Shown here: positions 7,980-17,875 of the stretch, piece after piece
Layout of the letters: the number at the start of each line of letters is the position of its first letter
Position numbering within the stretch: position 1 is the first letter of the stretch
Notes under the pieces: generated by a model
The model's input: the letters and a program-made list of their open reading frames with translations, nothing else
Databases searched by the model: none
What the model was told of the DNA's origin: nothing
Origin: Centipeda infelix ATCC 43532
GTDB lineage: Bacteria; Bacillota; Negativicutes; Selenomonadales; Selenomonadaceae
DNA: 64,000 nucleotides
Assembly: GCF_000234095.1 (NCBI RefSeq)
Contig: NZ_JH376799.1
Coordinates: 153,217-217,216, forward strand
Reading direction: 5' to 3'
Program-made: the position numbers and the translations under genes

Positions 7980-9072
7980 CGCACTGCTCGTACTCCTGCT
8001 GACGGCGGCAGCGTGCGCACCGCTCGGCGTATTCCTCATCCTGCGCCGTCTCTCCATGATGGCAGACGCAATCAGTCACACCGTTCTGCTCGGCATCGTG
8101 CTCGCCTTCTTCGTAACGCATGACCTCGGCTCTCCGTGGCTGCTCTTCGGTGCGGCACTCATGGGCGTTGTCACGGTGTCTCTCGTCGAGCTGCTCGGCA
8201 AGACGCGCCTTGTCAAATACGACGATGCGATCGGTGTCATCTTTCCCCTGCTCTTTGCGCTCGCCGTCATACTCATCAGCAAATATGCGGGGAACGCCCA
8301 CCTCGATACCGACATGGTACTCATGGGCGAAGTTATCTACGCAGGGCTGAACACGGTCGGGATCGGCGGCGTGGAGATTCCCGCTGCCGCGCTCAAGATG
8401 AGCGGGCTCGCCCTCCTGATTGCAGTGTTTATCACCGTGTTCTACAAGGAGCTCAAGGTCTCCACGTTTGACGGCGAATACGCACGGCTCATCGGAGTAC
8501 CGACGGGCATCCTCTTTTACGCCTTTATGTCGCTCACCTCGCTCACGACGGTTGCGGCATTCGACGCGGTCGGTGCGATTCTCGTCATCTCGTTTTTCAT
8601 CGCCCCCGGTGCGACGGCACTGCTCTTTACAAAACACCTGTCGCACACGCTCCTCCTCGCCCTCCTCGTCAGCATGGTGAACTCCGCTCTCGGTTACGCG
8701 CTTGCCGTCCATATGAACGCCTCGATTGCAGGGCTGTGTGCCGTCATAAATATGCTCGTCTACCTGCTTGCCCTGCTCATGGGGCCAAAGGGAGCTGTCA
8801 CGGCATACATCCGCCGCAAAAGAAGTATGCGGCAGATGCAGCGGGACCTCTTCCTGCTTCACATCGGCAGACATACGGCTGAACGCGTTGAGAGTACGGA
8901 GAACCACGCGGACGAGATCGGCGACCATCTGAAATGGGAGGAAAGCAAAGTGCGCCGCGTCAGCCGCGAGCTCATCGATCAGCACCTCCTCCATCGCGAG
9001 GGCAGCTACTATCTGCTGACCGATGCGGGCGCGGCAACATACACCGCCCTGTGCAAAAGATACTATATCTGA
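7972..9072 (+). CDS. metal ABC permease with C-terminal winged-helix-like domain (TroD-like)
   Basis: Residues 1 to about 275 form a second ABC-3 permease, a paralogue of the preceding gene (both share AVGAIL.ISxFxI.P). Residues about 285-366 are a soluble cytoplasmic extension. It reads as a winged helix: a helix near 288-300, a helix-turn-helix with HADEIGDHLKW and ESKVRRVSRELIDQHLL (about 311-340), then a wing, HREGSYYLLTDAG. This resembles the DNA-binding half of DtxR/MntR-type regulators. C-terminal extensions are known on some TroD/MntC-type permeases, but what this one senses or binds is unknown. No separate DtxR-type regulator is encoded nearby. Confidence 0.88.
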   Translation: MDDALLVLLLTAAACAPLGVFLILRRLSMMADAISHTVLLGIVLAFFVTHDLGSPWLLFGAALMGVVTVSLVELLGKTRLVKYDDAIGVIFPLLFALAVILISKYAGNAHLDTDMVLMGEVIYAGLNTVGIGGVEIPAAALKMSGLALLIAVFITVFYKELKVSTFDGEYARLIGVPTGILFYAFMSLTSLTTVAAFDAVGAILVISFFIAPGATALLFTKHLSHTLLLALLVSMVNSALGYALAVHMNASIAGLCAVINMLVYLLALLMGPKGAVTAYIRRKRSMRQMQRDLFLLHIGRHTAERVESTENHADEIGDHLKWEESKVRRVSRELIDQHLLHREGSYYLLTDAGAATYTALCKRYYI

Positions 9073-9076
9073 TTCA

Positions 9077-9120
9077 AAAAAGGCTTCTGTACGAATAAAC
9101 TGCTCGTACAGAAGCCTTTT
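9077..9120. terminator. bidirectional terminator between metal importer and purL
   Basis: AAAAGGCTTCTGTACGA (9077-9093) and TCGTACAGAAGCCTTTT (9104-9120) form a perfect 17-bp stem. Its A and T ends serve both converging transcripts. Confidence 0.92.
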
Positions 9121-9133
9121 GATTTCCCAAAGA

Positions 9134-12100
9134 TCAGCGCATAAAGTAAGACACACCCGACTCAAAGATCATCTGGTTCATTTCACCGGGCACATTCTTT
9201 GAGATGTTTTCACCAATGCGCTCCGCGTGCGCCATGCGCCCGTAGATGCGCCCATCAGGGCTCGTGATCCCCTCAATGGCGTTAACGGATCCGTTCGGAT
9301 TATACGGCTGATCGAGTGTCGGCATTCCCTTTTCGTTCACATACTGGGTCGCAATCTGACCACGGATGCGGAGATTCGCCACGGTCTTTGCGTCCGCATA
9401 GAATCGACCTTCCCCATGCGAGACTGCAATCGTATGCGTATCCCCGACGCTCACGCCCGCAAGCCACGGCGAGAGATTCGATGCAATACGCACGCGCACG
9501 GTCTGCGAAACGTGCCGTCCGATATTGTTGTAGGTCAGTGTCGGCGAGCTCTCATTCAAATCAGTGATCTTCCCGTAGGGCAGCAGGCCGAGCTTCAGGA
9601 GTGCCTGGAAGCCGTTGCAGATACCGAGGATCAAACCGTCCTGATCGCGCAGGAGGCGCTGTACCGCCTCGGCAAGCACGGGTGCACGGAACATCGCCGC
9701 GATGAATTTACCCGTACCGTCCGGCTCATCGCCGCCGCTGAAGCCGCCCGGCAGCATGAGGATCTGTGATCGACGCAGTGCCGCAGCGAGTGCCGTCACG
9801 GTTTCTTCGACTGCCTTCGGCGTGAGATTCTGCACGACGAAAATCTCGGGAATCGCCCCCGCGCGTTCCCACGCACGCGCCGAATCGTACTCGCAGTTCG
9901 TCCCCGGGAATACGGGGATGCAGACACGCGGCTTTGCGATCTTGACCGAACTGCCAACGAATTTGCCCTGCGTATAAGGTGCATAGGTTGGACGATCGAT
10001 CTGCCGCACGATCTGCGGCACTGTCGTCGGAAAGATCTTTTCAAGAGGCTCTGTAAACGCTTCATGCACATCACTGAGAACAATGGTGTCGATCTCCGTG
10101 ATAATGCTCGGCACATCACGCGTCTTGCCGATCTCGACCGCCCCCGTTCCCGCGAGGTTCGCCGCCGTATCGAACGCAGAGGCGACCTCAAGCAGCATCG
10201 TTCCGTAGAGCGGCTTAAAGAGGTCGTCCTGGGGGATGAACGAGGTAAACTTGAAGCCAAGGTTGTTTCCAAGGCACATCTTTGAGATCGCAGCCGCAAT
10301 GCCGCCACGCCCAACGCTCATAGCGGAAAACACCTTGTTCTCCGTTATCAGCTGATGAATTCTTTCAAAATTCTTGTTGAGGCGTGGAAATACCGGGAGA
10401 TCCTGCACATCACGCGGAACAGGGATCATGACGACCTTGTTGCCAGGGTACTTGAACTCGGGCGAAAGGACCTCATTGGCGCGCATGGTCGCAACGGCAA
10501 AGGCAACGAGGGTCGGCGGGACATTCAAGTTCTCGAACGAACCCGACATGGAGTCCTTTCCGCCAATCGCGGGTATGCCCATCTCATGCTGCGCCCGCAG
10601 CGCACCAAGGAGTGCAGCAAAGGGCTTGCCCCACTTCTTTGGATCGGTACCGAGATGCTCGAAATACTCCTGCAAAGTTAGGCGTACCTTTGCCGCCTCA
10701 CCGCCCACAGCAACGATCTTTGCCACCGCCTCGACAATGGCGTAGACCGCACCGTGGAACGGACTCCACGTCGAAAGATCGGGGTTGAACCCAAACGCCA
10801 TCGCGGATGCCGTATTCGTCTCCCCGTGACGCACAGGCAGCTTTGCCACCATCGCCTCCGATGGAGTCAGCTGGTTCTTGCCTCCAAACGGCATAAGTAC
10901 GGAAGCAGCACCGACCGTCGCGTCAAACCGCTCACCCAATCCCTTCTGGCTGCACACATTGAGATCACGCAAATTCTCGATCCACATATCCTCGAGTGCA
11001 CGTCCCACTTTTTTCACAAGCGGCGGAAGCTGCTGCAGATATGGATTTTTTTCATTGGGCGGCTCAACGATAACGCGAACGTGCTGGCGCACACCGTTCG
11101 TTGCAAGGAAGCTGCGTGCAAGCCGCACGATTTCTCTGCCGCGCCACTTCATGACGAGGCGCGGTTCTGCTGTGACAATGGCGACTTCGGTCGCCTCGAG
11201 ATTCTCCGCATCCGCATGACGCAGGAATGCAGCGACATTCTTCGGTGCGAGCACGACCGCCATGCGTTCCTGCGACTCTGAGATCGCGAGCTCTGTCCCA
11301 TCCAGCCCTTCATACTTCTTCGGAACGGCATCGAGATCGATCGTCAGCCCGTCGGCAAGCTCGCCAATGGCAACGGCAACACCGCCCGCACCGAAGTCGT
11401 TGCAGCGCTTTATCATGCGACTGACCTCAGGGTTCCGGAAAAGCCTCTGAATCTTGCGCTCCGTCGGAGGATTTCCCTTCTGCACCTCCGCCCCCGAAGT
11501 AGTAAGAGAGTCTGACGTATGCTGCTTCGACGAGCCCGTCGCACCGCCGATGCCGTCACGTCCCGTACGCCCGCCGAGGAGGATGATGACATCTCCCGGC
11601 TGCGGACATTCACGCACCACCTGCGCGGCGGGTACGGCACCGATGACCGCACCGATCTCCATGCGCTTTGCGAGATAGCCCTTGTGGTAAATCTCGCGCA
11701 CCTGTCCCGTCGCAAGTCCGATCTGGTTACCGTAGGAGCTGTATCCCTCCGCTGCACCGAGCGTGATCTTCTTCTGTGGGAGCTTCCCCGCCAGTGTTTC
11801 CTCGATCGGTACACGCGGGTCGGATGCCCCCGTCACACGCATCGCCTGATAGACATACGAACGCCCCGAGAGAGGATCACGGATCGCGCCGCCGAGACAG
11901 GTCGCCGCACCGCCGAACGGCTCAATCTCCGTTGGGTGGTTGTGTGTCTCGTTCTTGAACATGAGAAGCCAGTCCTCATCCTTGCCATCCACATCGACGG
12001 TCACACGAATGCTGCACGCATTGATCTCCTCGGATTCATCGAGATCCTTCAGCTTGCCCTCTGCGCGCAGCACCTTCATCCCGATGACGGCGATATCCAT

Positions 12101-12922
12101 AAGTGTCATATCGCGTTTGTCGCCCGCATAGACCGCCCTGCGATCATCCGTATACTGCTGATAGGTCTCGATGATCGGCAGGGAGAAAAAGCCGTTCTCG
12201 ATATTCACGGCATCAATCGCCGTGGTAAATGTCGTGTGTCGGCAGTGATCTGACCAGTAGGTGTCAATGACACGCAGTTCCGTAATCGTCGGGGCACGAC
12301 GCTCCGTGTCACGGAAATACTGCTGCACAAATTCGAGATCCGCCTCGCTCATCGCAAAGCCATGTTCCCTACGGAACTGCTCGAGCTGCCCCCGCGAGAG
12401 CTGATTGAACTGCGCGAGAACCTCCACGTCCATCGGCTGCACAATGCGGCTCTCCAGTGTGGCAGGCGTTGCAAGCGATGCCTCACGGCTCTCCACCGTG
12501 TTGATGAGATACGCCTTGATCTGCTCATACACACGATCATCAATTTTTCCAATCAGAACAATGACGCGTGCCGTCCGCACATCGGGACGCTCCCCCTGTG
12601 TCACGAGCTGCACACACTCCGCCGCCGCTGCCGCTGTCGGATCGAACTGCCCCGGCAAGGGCTCGATCGCGAACATCCGCGCATCTGAAAAGAACGGCAG
12701 TGCATCCTCATAGACCGTATCGACCGGCGGATCGGCAAAGACGATGTTTCGTACCTGCGCAAACTCCTCGTCGCTCAGTCCCTCGATGTCATAGCGTGTA
12801 ATGATGCGCACGGCACGCAAATCCGTCAGGCGAAACGTCTCCACTAGATCGTCACAGAGCCGCTGTGCGGGAATATCGAAGAATCCCTGACGTTTCTCCA
12901 CAAAGATTCGTTTGACAGCCAT
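9134..12922 (-). CDS. purL: phosphoribosylformylglycinamidine synthase, single-chain
   Basis: Fourth step of de novo purine synthesis: FGAR + ATP + glutamine to FGAM. At about 1262 residues it is the large one-chain form, with a synthetase core (TYWSDHCRHTTF, NETHNHPTEIEPFGGAATC) and a C-terminal class I glutamine amidotransferase. The latter shows FPGTNCEYD, LMLPGGFSGGDE, the nucleophile in GICNGFQ and a catalytic His in VSHGEGRF. The start at 12922 (MAVKRIFVEKRQ) has AAGGAGG 8 nt upstream, so an 11-residue N-terminal extension is unlikely. It stands alone, without other pur genes, and shares its terminator with the converging metal importer. Confidence 0.96.
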   Translation of the reverse strand: MAVKRIFVEKRQGFFDIPAQRLCDDLVETFRLTDLRAVRIITRYDIEGLSDEEFAQVRNIVFADPPVDTVYEDALPFFSDARMFAIEPLPGQFDPTAAAAAECVQLVTQGERPDVRTARVIVLIGKIDDRVYEQIKAYLINTVESREASLATPATLESRIVQPMDVEVLAQFNQLSRGQLEQFRREHGFAMSEADLEFVQQYFRDTERRAPTITELRVIDTYWSDHCRHTTFTTAIDAVNIENGFFSLPIIETYQQYTDDRRAVYAGDKRDMTLMDIAVIGMKVLRAEGKLKDLDESEEINACSIRVTVDVDGKDEDWLLMFKNETHNHPTEIEPFGGAATCLGGAIRDPLSGRSYVYQAMRVTGASDPRVPIEETLAGKLPQKKITLGAAEGYSSYGNQIGLATGQVREIYHKGYLAKRMEIGAVIGAVPAAQVVRECPQPGDVIILLGGRTGRDGIGGATGSSKQHTSDSLTTSGAEVQKGNPPTERKIQRLFRNPEVSRMIKRCNDFGAGGVAVAIGELADGLTIDLDAVPKKYEGLDGTELAISESQERMAVVLAPKNVAAFLRHADAENLEATEVAIVTAEPRLVMKWRGREIVRLARSFLATNGVRQHVRVIVEPPNEKNPYLQQLPPLVKKVGRALEDMWIENLRDLNVCSQKGLGERFDATVGAASVLMPFGGKNQLTPSEAMVAKLPVRHGETNTASAMAFGFNPDLSTWSPFHGAVYAIVEAVAKIVAVGGEAAKVRLTLQEYFEHLGTDPKKWGKPFAALLGALRAQHEMGIPAIGGKDSMSGSFENLNVPPTLVAFAVATMRANEVLSPEFKYPGNKVVMIPVPRDVQDLPVFPRLNKNFERIHQLITENKVFSAMSVGRGGIAAAISKMCLGNNLGFKFTSFIPQDDLFKPLYGTMLLEVASAFDTAANLAGTGAVEIGKTRDVPSIITEIDTIVLSDVHEAFTEPLEKIFPTTVPQIVRQIDRPTYAPYTQGKFVGSSVKIAKPRVCIPVFPGTNCEYDSARAWERAGAIPEIFVVQNLTPKAVEETVTALAAALRRSQILMLPGGFSGGDEPDGTGKFIAAMFRAPVLAEAVQRLLRDQDGLILGICNGFQALLKLGLLPYGKITDLNESSPTLTYNNIGRHVSQTVRVRIASNLSPWLAGVSVGDTHTIAVSHGEGRFYADAKTVANLRIRGQIATQYVNEKGMPTLDQPYNPNGSVNAIEGITSPDGRIYGRMAHAERIGENISKNVPGEMNQMIFESGVSYFMR

Positions 12923-13011
12923 AGGAAGCCTCCTTCTTGAACGCCATTTCCCCACGTTCTATTTTATCGGAAGTTAATGAAATATGCAAGGTTGATTCTG
13001 CATACAAAAAA

Positions 13012-13053
13012 GGGACTGTTGCACGAAGCTAGAAAACTTCATGCAACAGTCCC
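13012..13053 (-). terminator. terminator of the gal/aga operon
   Basis: GGGACTGTTGCACGAAG (13012-13028) pairs with CTTCATGCAACAGTCCC (13037-13053). On the minus strand a run of T follows. The same stem sequence recurs as an orphan arm at 33-48. Confidence 0.9.
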
Positions 13054-13069
13054 GTCCCACTATGAAAAA

Positions 13070-15295
13070 CTATTCAACGGCCTTCAGCACATAGATGCGT
13101 GAATCAAAGTCTGTGGTCAAGCCGTTCTCTGCATTCGGCTCACCCGCCGTACCGTCCGTCGTAATGAGTCCGTAATTCATCAGCTCATCACCGTAGCAGC
13201 ATGCACCGCTGCGGCTGTTCTCGTAGAGCACATCCGGCAGGAGCCCCGCAAGACGTACACGCTCGAAACGATAGTTCACACGGTTCAGTGTGCGGTACCA
13301 GCCGACGATCGCCGTCTTTTTGTCCCCGCTCACGCTCATCCATACCGTTACATTTCCCTCGAAGGGACTTTGCAGACGGTAGAATGTGCCGAACTGGAGG
13401 ACCTCACGGTACTCCTTCATAAAGACGACCTGCTCCTTGACTTCGGCGATTTCCTCCTCCGTAAGTTTGTTGAGATCGAGCTCATAGCCAAACGTCCCGA
13501 AGTACGCCGTATTTGCGCGCGTATGCAGCGGAGTCATGCGGTTGACCTGATGGTTCGGCACGACGGAGACATGGCTGCCCATGCTGCTCACGGGGTAACA
13601 CATGGATGTTCCGTACTGGATCTTCTGCCGCTCGGACGCATCGGAGTTGTCGCTCGCCCACGTCTGCGGCGCATAGTAGAGCATGCCGGGATCGAAGCGG
13701 TTGCCGCCCGAGGCGCAGGACTCAAAGAGCACATGGGGGAAGTTCGCTGTCAACCGCTCGTAGAGATCATAAAGTCCGAGGATGTAGCGATGGAACACCT
13801 CGCCCTGCTGCTCGGCGGGCAGTGCGTGCGACCAGCACTCCGTGATGCTGCGGTTCATATCCCATTTTACATAGGAGACCTTGCCGTTCGCGAGAATCGC
13901 CTCCATCTGCCCATAGATATTATCGACCACATCCTTACGCGAAAAGTCGAGCACGCACTGCGAACGTCCGAGCGACTTGCGCCGTCCCGGCACGGAGAGC
14001 ACCCAGTCCGGATGGGAACGATAGAGGTCGGAGTCCTCGTTGACCATCTCAAGCTCAACCCAGATGCCGAACTTCATGCCGCGCGCCTCGATCTTCTCCG
14101 CGAGCCCGTCGATGCCGTTCGGCAGACGGTCGCGATTGACCGTCCAGTCCCCAAGTCCCGCATAGTCGGACGTGCGTGCGCCGAACCAGCCGTCGTCGAG
14201 CACGAAGAGTTCGATGCCGCACTCCGCCGCCTTGTCCGCGATCGTGAGCAGCTTCTCCTCCGTAAAATCGAAATACGTCGCTTCCCAGTTGTTGATGAGG
14301 ATCGGACGTACCTTCTCGCGCCACTGCCCGCGCACAAGACGCTTTTGATAAAGACGATGATAGGTCTGACTCATGCCGTTCAGCCCCTCATCCGACCAGA
14401 CGAGCACCGCCTCGGGGGTCTGGAACTCCGCACCAGGTGCAAGTTTCCAATCGAAATCCGTGCTGTGGATGCCTGCCTGCAGTCGCGTCACACCGTGGTT
14501 GTCAACCTCTGCAAGCATCTCGAAATTGCCGCTGTAGACGAGGCTCATGGCGAGCACCTCGCCCTGCGTTTCCGTCGTTCCGCGCCGCAGGAGTGCCGCA
14601 AACGGATTATACTGCCCCGAGGAATGCCCGCGACGGCTGCCGATTGCCGTGATGCCCGTTGCAAGCGGACGGATCTCGACGTGACGCTCACGCGTCCACG
14701 CCCCCGTCAGCTCCATCCAGTCGTATTCCGTATCGGGCAAGTCAAGCGACATACTCATGACCTTCTGCAGGTGCAGCACTTCCTTGCCGTCGTTGCTATA
14801 GCGCACACTGCGCGCAATCGCGGCGCCCTCGGCAAAAATTGTATAGAGGAGTTCCGCACGCAGCCCCGTGACCGCATCCTTCACCTCAACGATGAGGGTC
14901 TTTGCCTCATCGTCCGACTCCACGTAGGTCGCGGGCAGCCCCGCGAGCTTCGGCTTGCCGTCCACGATACGATGCGCTGTATACTGCATATCAAGGATGC
15001 GGCTGCCGTTCTCCTGCAATACGTTCAGCGCGGGACGGCGAAAATCCGACGAACCGTAGGTCGGAAGCTCCTGCCGAATCGCATCCAGAGAGTAGTCGCG
15101 GCAGTCCGCAAAGACGCACGCCGACATGCCGCGATGGACACGCTCAAAGAGGTGCTCAAATCCCGCGCGGTCGCGCAGCACTTTTCCGTAGTAGAGCGAT
15201 CCAAGCCCGCCGTGGGGCAGTACCATGAAGATGTAGCTGATGGAATCGTTGAAGAGATGAAAGACCTTGCCCCGCTCATGATATACGATATTCAT
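13070..15295 (-). CDS. alpha-galactosidase, GH36
   Basis: Hydrolyses terminal alpha-galactosyl residues of melibiose/raffinose-type sugars, giving galactose to the Leloir enzymes encoded upstream. The 741-residue length and domain order (N-terminal beta-sandwich, TIM barrel, C-terminal beta domain) fit GH36. The nucleophile motif is YVKWDMNRS (Asp479), and the acid/base region is SCASGGNRFDPG followed by TWASDNSDA (Asp549). The barrel also has LDDGWFG near 367. There is no signal peptide, so the substrate must be imported first. It is the last gene of galK-galE-galT-lacI-aga, and GGGGGA precedes its ATG. Confidence 0.95.
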   Translation of the reverse strand: MNIVYHERGKVFHLFNDSISYIFMVLPHGGLGSLYYGKVLRDRAGFEHLFERVHRGMSACVFADCRDYSLDAIRQELPTYGSSDFRRPALNVLQENGSRILDMQYTAHRIVDGKPKLAGLPATYVESDDEAKTLIVEVKDAVTGLRAELLYTIFAEGAAIARSVRYSNDGKEVLHLQKVMSMSLDLPDTEYDWMELTGAWTRERHVEIRPLATGITAIGSRRGHSSGQYNPFAALLRRGTTETQGEVLAMSLVYSGNFEMLAEVDNHGVTRLQAGIHSTDFDWKLAPGAEFQTPEAVLVWSDEGLNGMSQTYHRLYQKRLVRGQWREKVRPILINNWEATYFDFTEEKLLTIADKAAECGIELFVLDDGWFGARTSDYAGLGDWTVNRDRLPNGIDGLAEKIEARGMKFGIWVELEMVNEDSDLYRSHPDWVLSVPGRRKSLGRSQCVLDFSRKDVVDNIYGQMEAILANGKVSYVKWDMNRSITECWSHALPAEQQGEVFHRYILGLYDLYERLTANFPHVLFESCASGGNRFDPGMLYYAPQTWASDNSDASERQKIQYGTSMCYPVSSMGSHVSVVPNHQVNRMTPLHTRANTAYFGTFGYELDLNKLTEEEIAEVKEQVVFMKEYREVLQFGTFYRLQSPFEGNVTVWMSVSGDKKTAIVGWYRTLNRVNYRFERVRLAGLLPDVLYENSRSGACCYGDELMNYGLITTDGTAGEPNAENGLTTDFDSRIYVLKAVE

Positions 15296-15324
15296 TTATA
15301 TCCCCCTTCGATTGGTTGTTCGTT

Positions 15325-16338
15325 TTACTCCATGCGAAAGCCCGTCGTCTCACGCTCAACCACGGTATTGGCAAGCATGACATTCTCCGTCACGTTCTCC
15401 TCGATCTGCTTTAACATGAGACGTGCCGCCTCCCGCCCGAGATCGCCCATATGCTGATCGATGGTTGTGAGCTTCGGTGCGGTATATTGGCTGAGTGCCG
15501 TGTTGTCGTAACCGATTACCGAGATGTCCTGCGGCACGCGTCGCCCCATGCGCTGACAGGCGTTGACCGCCCCCATCGCCATGAGATCGTTGCAGCAGAA
15601 GATCGCCGTCGGTGCGAGCCCCTGCATCATATCCATGAGAATGAACATGGTATTTTCCACCGTCTCGATGCGGTTGCCCTCGCCGACGTTTACAATGTCC
15701 TCCGGATGGAACGCCCCGCGCTCCCGCATGATCTCGCGGTAGACCTTCTCCTTGATGCGGTAGGAATCACTGTTCTCGCCCTGCACAAAGAGGATACGCT
15801 CATGCCCATAGTGAAAGAGATGCTCGAGTGCCGCACGCGCCCCGCCGCGCTGATCGCTCGTCACATACGAGATGCCCGCAAGTTCGCGCGCGCTGTTGAC
15901 AAAGACCAGAGGCAGACGCGCCGCCGTGTTCTCGTAGAACTCCGAGACTGCCGTCTCCGTATTCGGACTGACGACGATAACGCCCGAAACATTGCGTGTG
16001 ATGAAGTCCCGCACACACTCCTCCTCGCGTGCCGCATCGTTCTGCGCACACGCGAGGAGCAGAGAGTACGAGCTCCGCCGCAGACGTTCCTCGATGCCGT
16101 CGAGCACCTGGGCAAAGAACATATTGTCAAAACTCGGTACGACGACCCCGATGCTCGAGGAACGCTGCGTGTTCAGCTCGCGTGCCTGCAGATTCGGCAC
16201 ATACTCCAGTTTCTTGATGGCGTTCTCCACCTTGAGCCGCGTCTTTTCACGCACGGGATAGTTTCCGTTCACGACGCGCGAAACCGTCGCGACAGACACG
16301 CCCGACTCCTTCGCCACATCAACGATCGTCGCTTTCAT
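15325..16338 (-). CDS. LacI/GalR-family repressor of the galactoside genes
   Basis: 337 residues. The N-terminal helix-turn-helix (TIVDVAKESGVSVATVSRVV) and hinge (ALNTQRSSSIGVVVPSFDN-like region) are followed by a periplasmic-binding-protein-like sensor domain. It is encoded inside the galactose operon, between galT and aga. The three palindromes AG(T/C)AAACGTTTTCT at the galK and kinase/symporter promoters have the CG-centred form expected for LacI-family operators, so local and autogenous control is likely. The inducer is presumably galactose or a galactoside (inference). A CcpA-like role is less likely given its place inside the operon. Confidence 0.9.
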   Translation of the reverse strand: MKATIVDVAKESGVSVATVSRVVNGNYPVREKTRLKVENAIKKLEYVPNLQARELNTQRSSSIGVVVPSFDNMFFAQVLDGIEERLRRSSYSLLLACAQNDAAREEECVRDFITRNVSGVIVVSPNTETAVSEFYENTAARLPLVFVNSARELAGISYVTSDQRGGARAALEHLFHYGHERILFVQGENSDSYRIKEKVYREIMRERGAFHPEDIVNVGEGNRIETVENTMFILMDMMQGLAPTAIFCCNDLMAMGAVNACQRMGRRVPQDISVIGYDNTALSQYTAPKLTTIDQHMGDLGREAARLMLKQIEENVTENVMLANTVVERETTGFRME

Positions 16339-16353
16339 TCGCTCTTCCCCCTG

Positions 16354-17859
16354 TTATACCCCCGCTATGCTTTCAATCCATCGGTCGAACGCCGCCATCC
16401 CTGCCGTGTCGCGCTTGAACACACCTGCGTGCGTGAGCACCTCCAGGAACACCTTTCCGATCTCGTCGCGCAGAATCCCATCAACATTTCCCTCCGTGAC
16501 CGTCGTGTGCGCCGCACGTACCGAACGATACCAGTCTGCATGCTTCTCGATGTCCGCGATACCCGCAATGTCCGCTGTTCCCCGCAGCAGCTCCGCACGG
16601 ATCTGCTCCATCTCCGATTTGAGACGCGCGGGCAGGATCGCCAGCCCCAGCACTTCGATCAGGCCGATGTTCTCCTTCTTGATGTGGTGCACCTCCGCGT
16701 GTGGGTGGAACAGCCCGAGCGGATGCTCCGCTGTCGTGCGGTTGTTGCGGAACACGAGATCGAACTCGAAGTCCGTACCGCGCCGCCGCGCGATCGGGGT
16801 GATCGTATTGTGTGGCGCATCCGTCTCTGCAAGAATGTCCACGGAGGCATCGCTGTATGTGCGCCATGCCGTGAGAATCGCCGTCGCAAGCTCCACGAGC
16901 GCATCCTTGTCGGAGGACGTGAGCCGCAGCGTCGACATTGGCCACTTCACACGCCCCGCACGCACCTGCGGATAGTGCGCAAAGGTATATTCCTGCTCCA
17001 CCGCCGCACGTTCCATCGCAAACGTATAGCGTCCGCCCTGATAGTGGTCATGCGAGAGAATCGAGCCACCCACGATTGGCAGATCGGCATTTGACCCCGC
17101 GAAATAGTGCGGGAAGATCTCAAGAAATGCCGTAAGATTCTCGAACGTCTCACGCGAAATCACCATCGGCACATGATCGCTGTTCAGCACGATACAGTGC
17201 TCGTTGTAGTAGGTATAGGGGGAATACTGTAAAAACCATGGATGTCCCGCGAGGTCCAGAGGAATGAGACGATGCGTCTCACGTGCGGGGTGGTTCACAC
17301 GCCCCGCATAGCCCTCGTTCTCGCGGCAAAGCAGACACTTCGGGTAACCTGCTGCCTTCGCGAGTTTCGCCTTGGCAATATCGCGCGGATCCTTCTCCGG
17401 CTTCGAGAGGTTGATTGTCACGTCGAGATCCCCGAACTCCGTCGCCGTCTTCCACGCAATGTTCTTGTCGATGCGCGCCTTGCGGATGTAGTTCGAGGCG
17501 ATGCTCAGCGCATAGTAGTAGTCCGTCGCCTCGCGCGGGGATGTCTCATAGCGCGTGTGGAACTCGTGCACAACCTCGGACGGACGCGGCATCACACAGT
17601 CCATGATGCGCGTGTCGAAGAGGTCGCGCTCGTCCGTCGTGCCTTCGATCAGCCCCTTCTCTGCAGCGTAGTCGAGCATACACTCCAGAATCGGCGTTGC
17701 CGTTTCAAGCGTTTCATCCACCTCTTCGGGCACATAGTCCTCGACGTGCAGCACATCAAGGAGGCGATTCGCCGCATAGACCTCGTCCTCGGGCGCAATC
17801 AGCCCCTTCTGACGGGCAAAGTGCAGGAGGCGGCTGATTTCATGCTGAATGTCACACAT
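16354..17859 (-). CDS. galT: UDP-glucose--hexose-1-phosphate uridylyltransferase
   Basis: Leloir enzyme exchanging UMP between UDP-glucose and galactose-1-phosphate. It belongs to the Firmicutes long form (about 501 residues, COG4468), not the short E. coli HIT type. Typical blocks are YPKCLLCRENEGYAGR, PWFLQYSPYTYYNEHC and GGSILSHDHYQGG, the last including the His region used for catalysis. The ATG at 17859 (MCDIQHEISRLLH) is chosen because GGGAGG lies 8 nt before it. It is 16 nt from galE upstream and 15 nt from the repressor gene downstream, within one operon. Confidence 0.95.
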   Translation of the reverse strand: MCDIQHEISRLLHFARQKGLIAPEDEVYAANRLLDVLHVEDYVPEEVDETLETATPILECMLDYAAEKGLIEGTTDERDLFDTRIMDCVMPRPSEVVHEFHTRYETSPREATDYYYALSIASNYIRKARIDKNIAWKTATEFGDLDVTINLSKPEKDPRDIAKAKLAKAAGYPKCLLCRENEGYAGRVNHPARETHRLIPLDLAGHPWFLQYSPYTYYNEHCIVLNSDHVPMVISRETFENLTAFLEIFPHYFAGSNADLPIVGGSILSHDHYQGGRYTFAMERAAVEQEYTFAHYPQVRAGRVKWPMSTLRLTSSDKDALVELATAILTAWRTYSDASVDILAETDAPHNTITPIARRRGTDFEFDLVFRNNRTTAEHPLGLFHPHAEVHHIKKENIGLIEVLGLAILPARLKSEMEQIRAELLRGTADIAGIADIEKHADWYRSVRAAHTTVTEGNVDGILRDEIGKVFLEVLTHAGVFKRDTAGMAAFDRWIESIAGV

Positions 17860-17875
17860 GATACACCCTCCCGTC

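Noticed and set aside
13370-17094. Long plus-strand open frames opposite aga, lacI and galT
   Set aside because: They run antisense to well-supported genes with intact catalytic motifs and show only reverse-frame composition.
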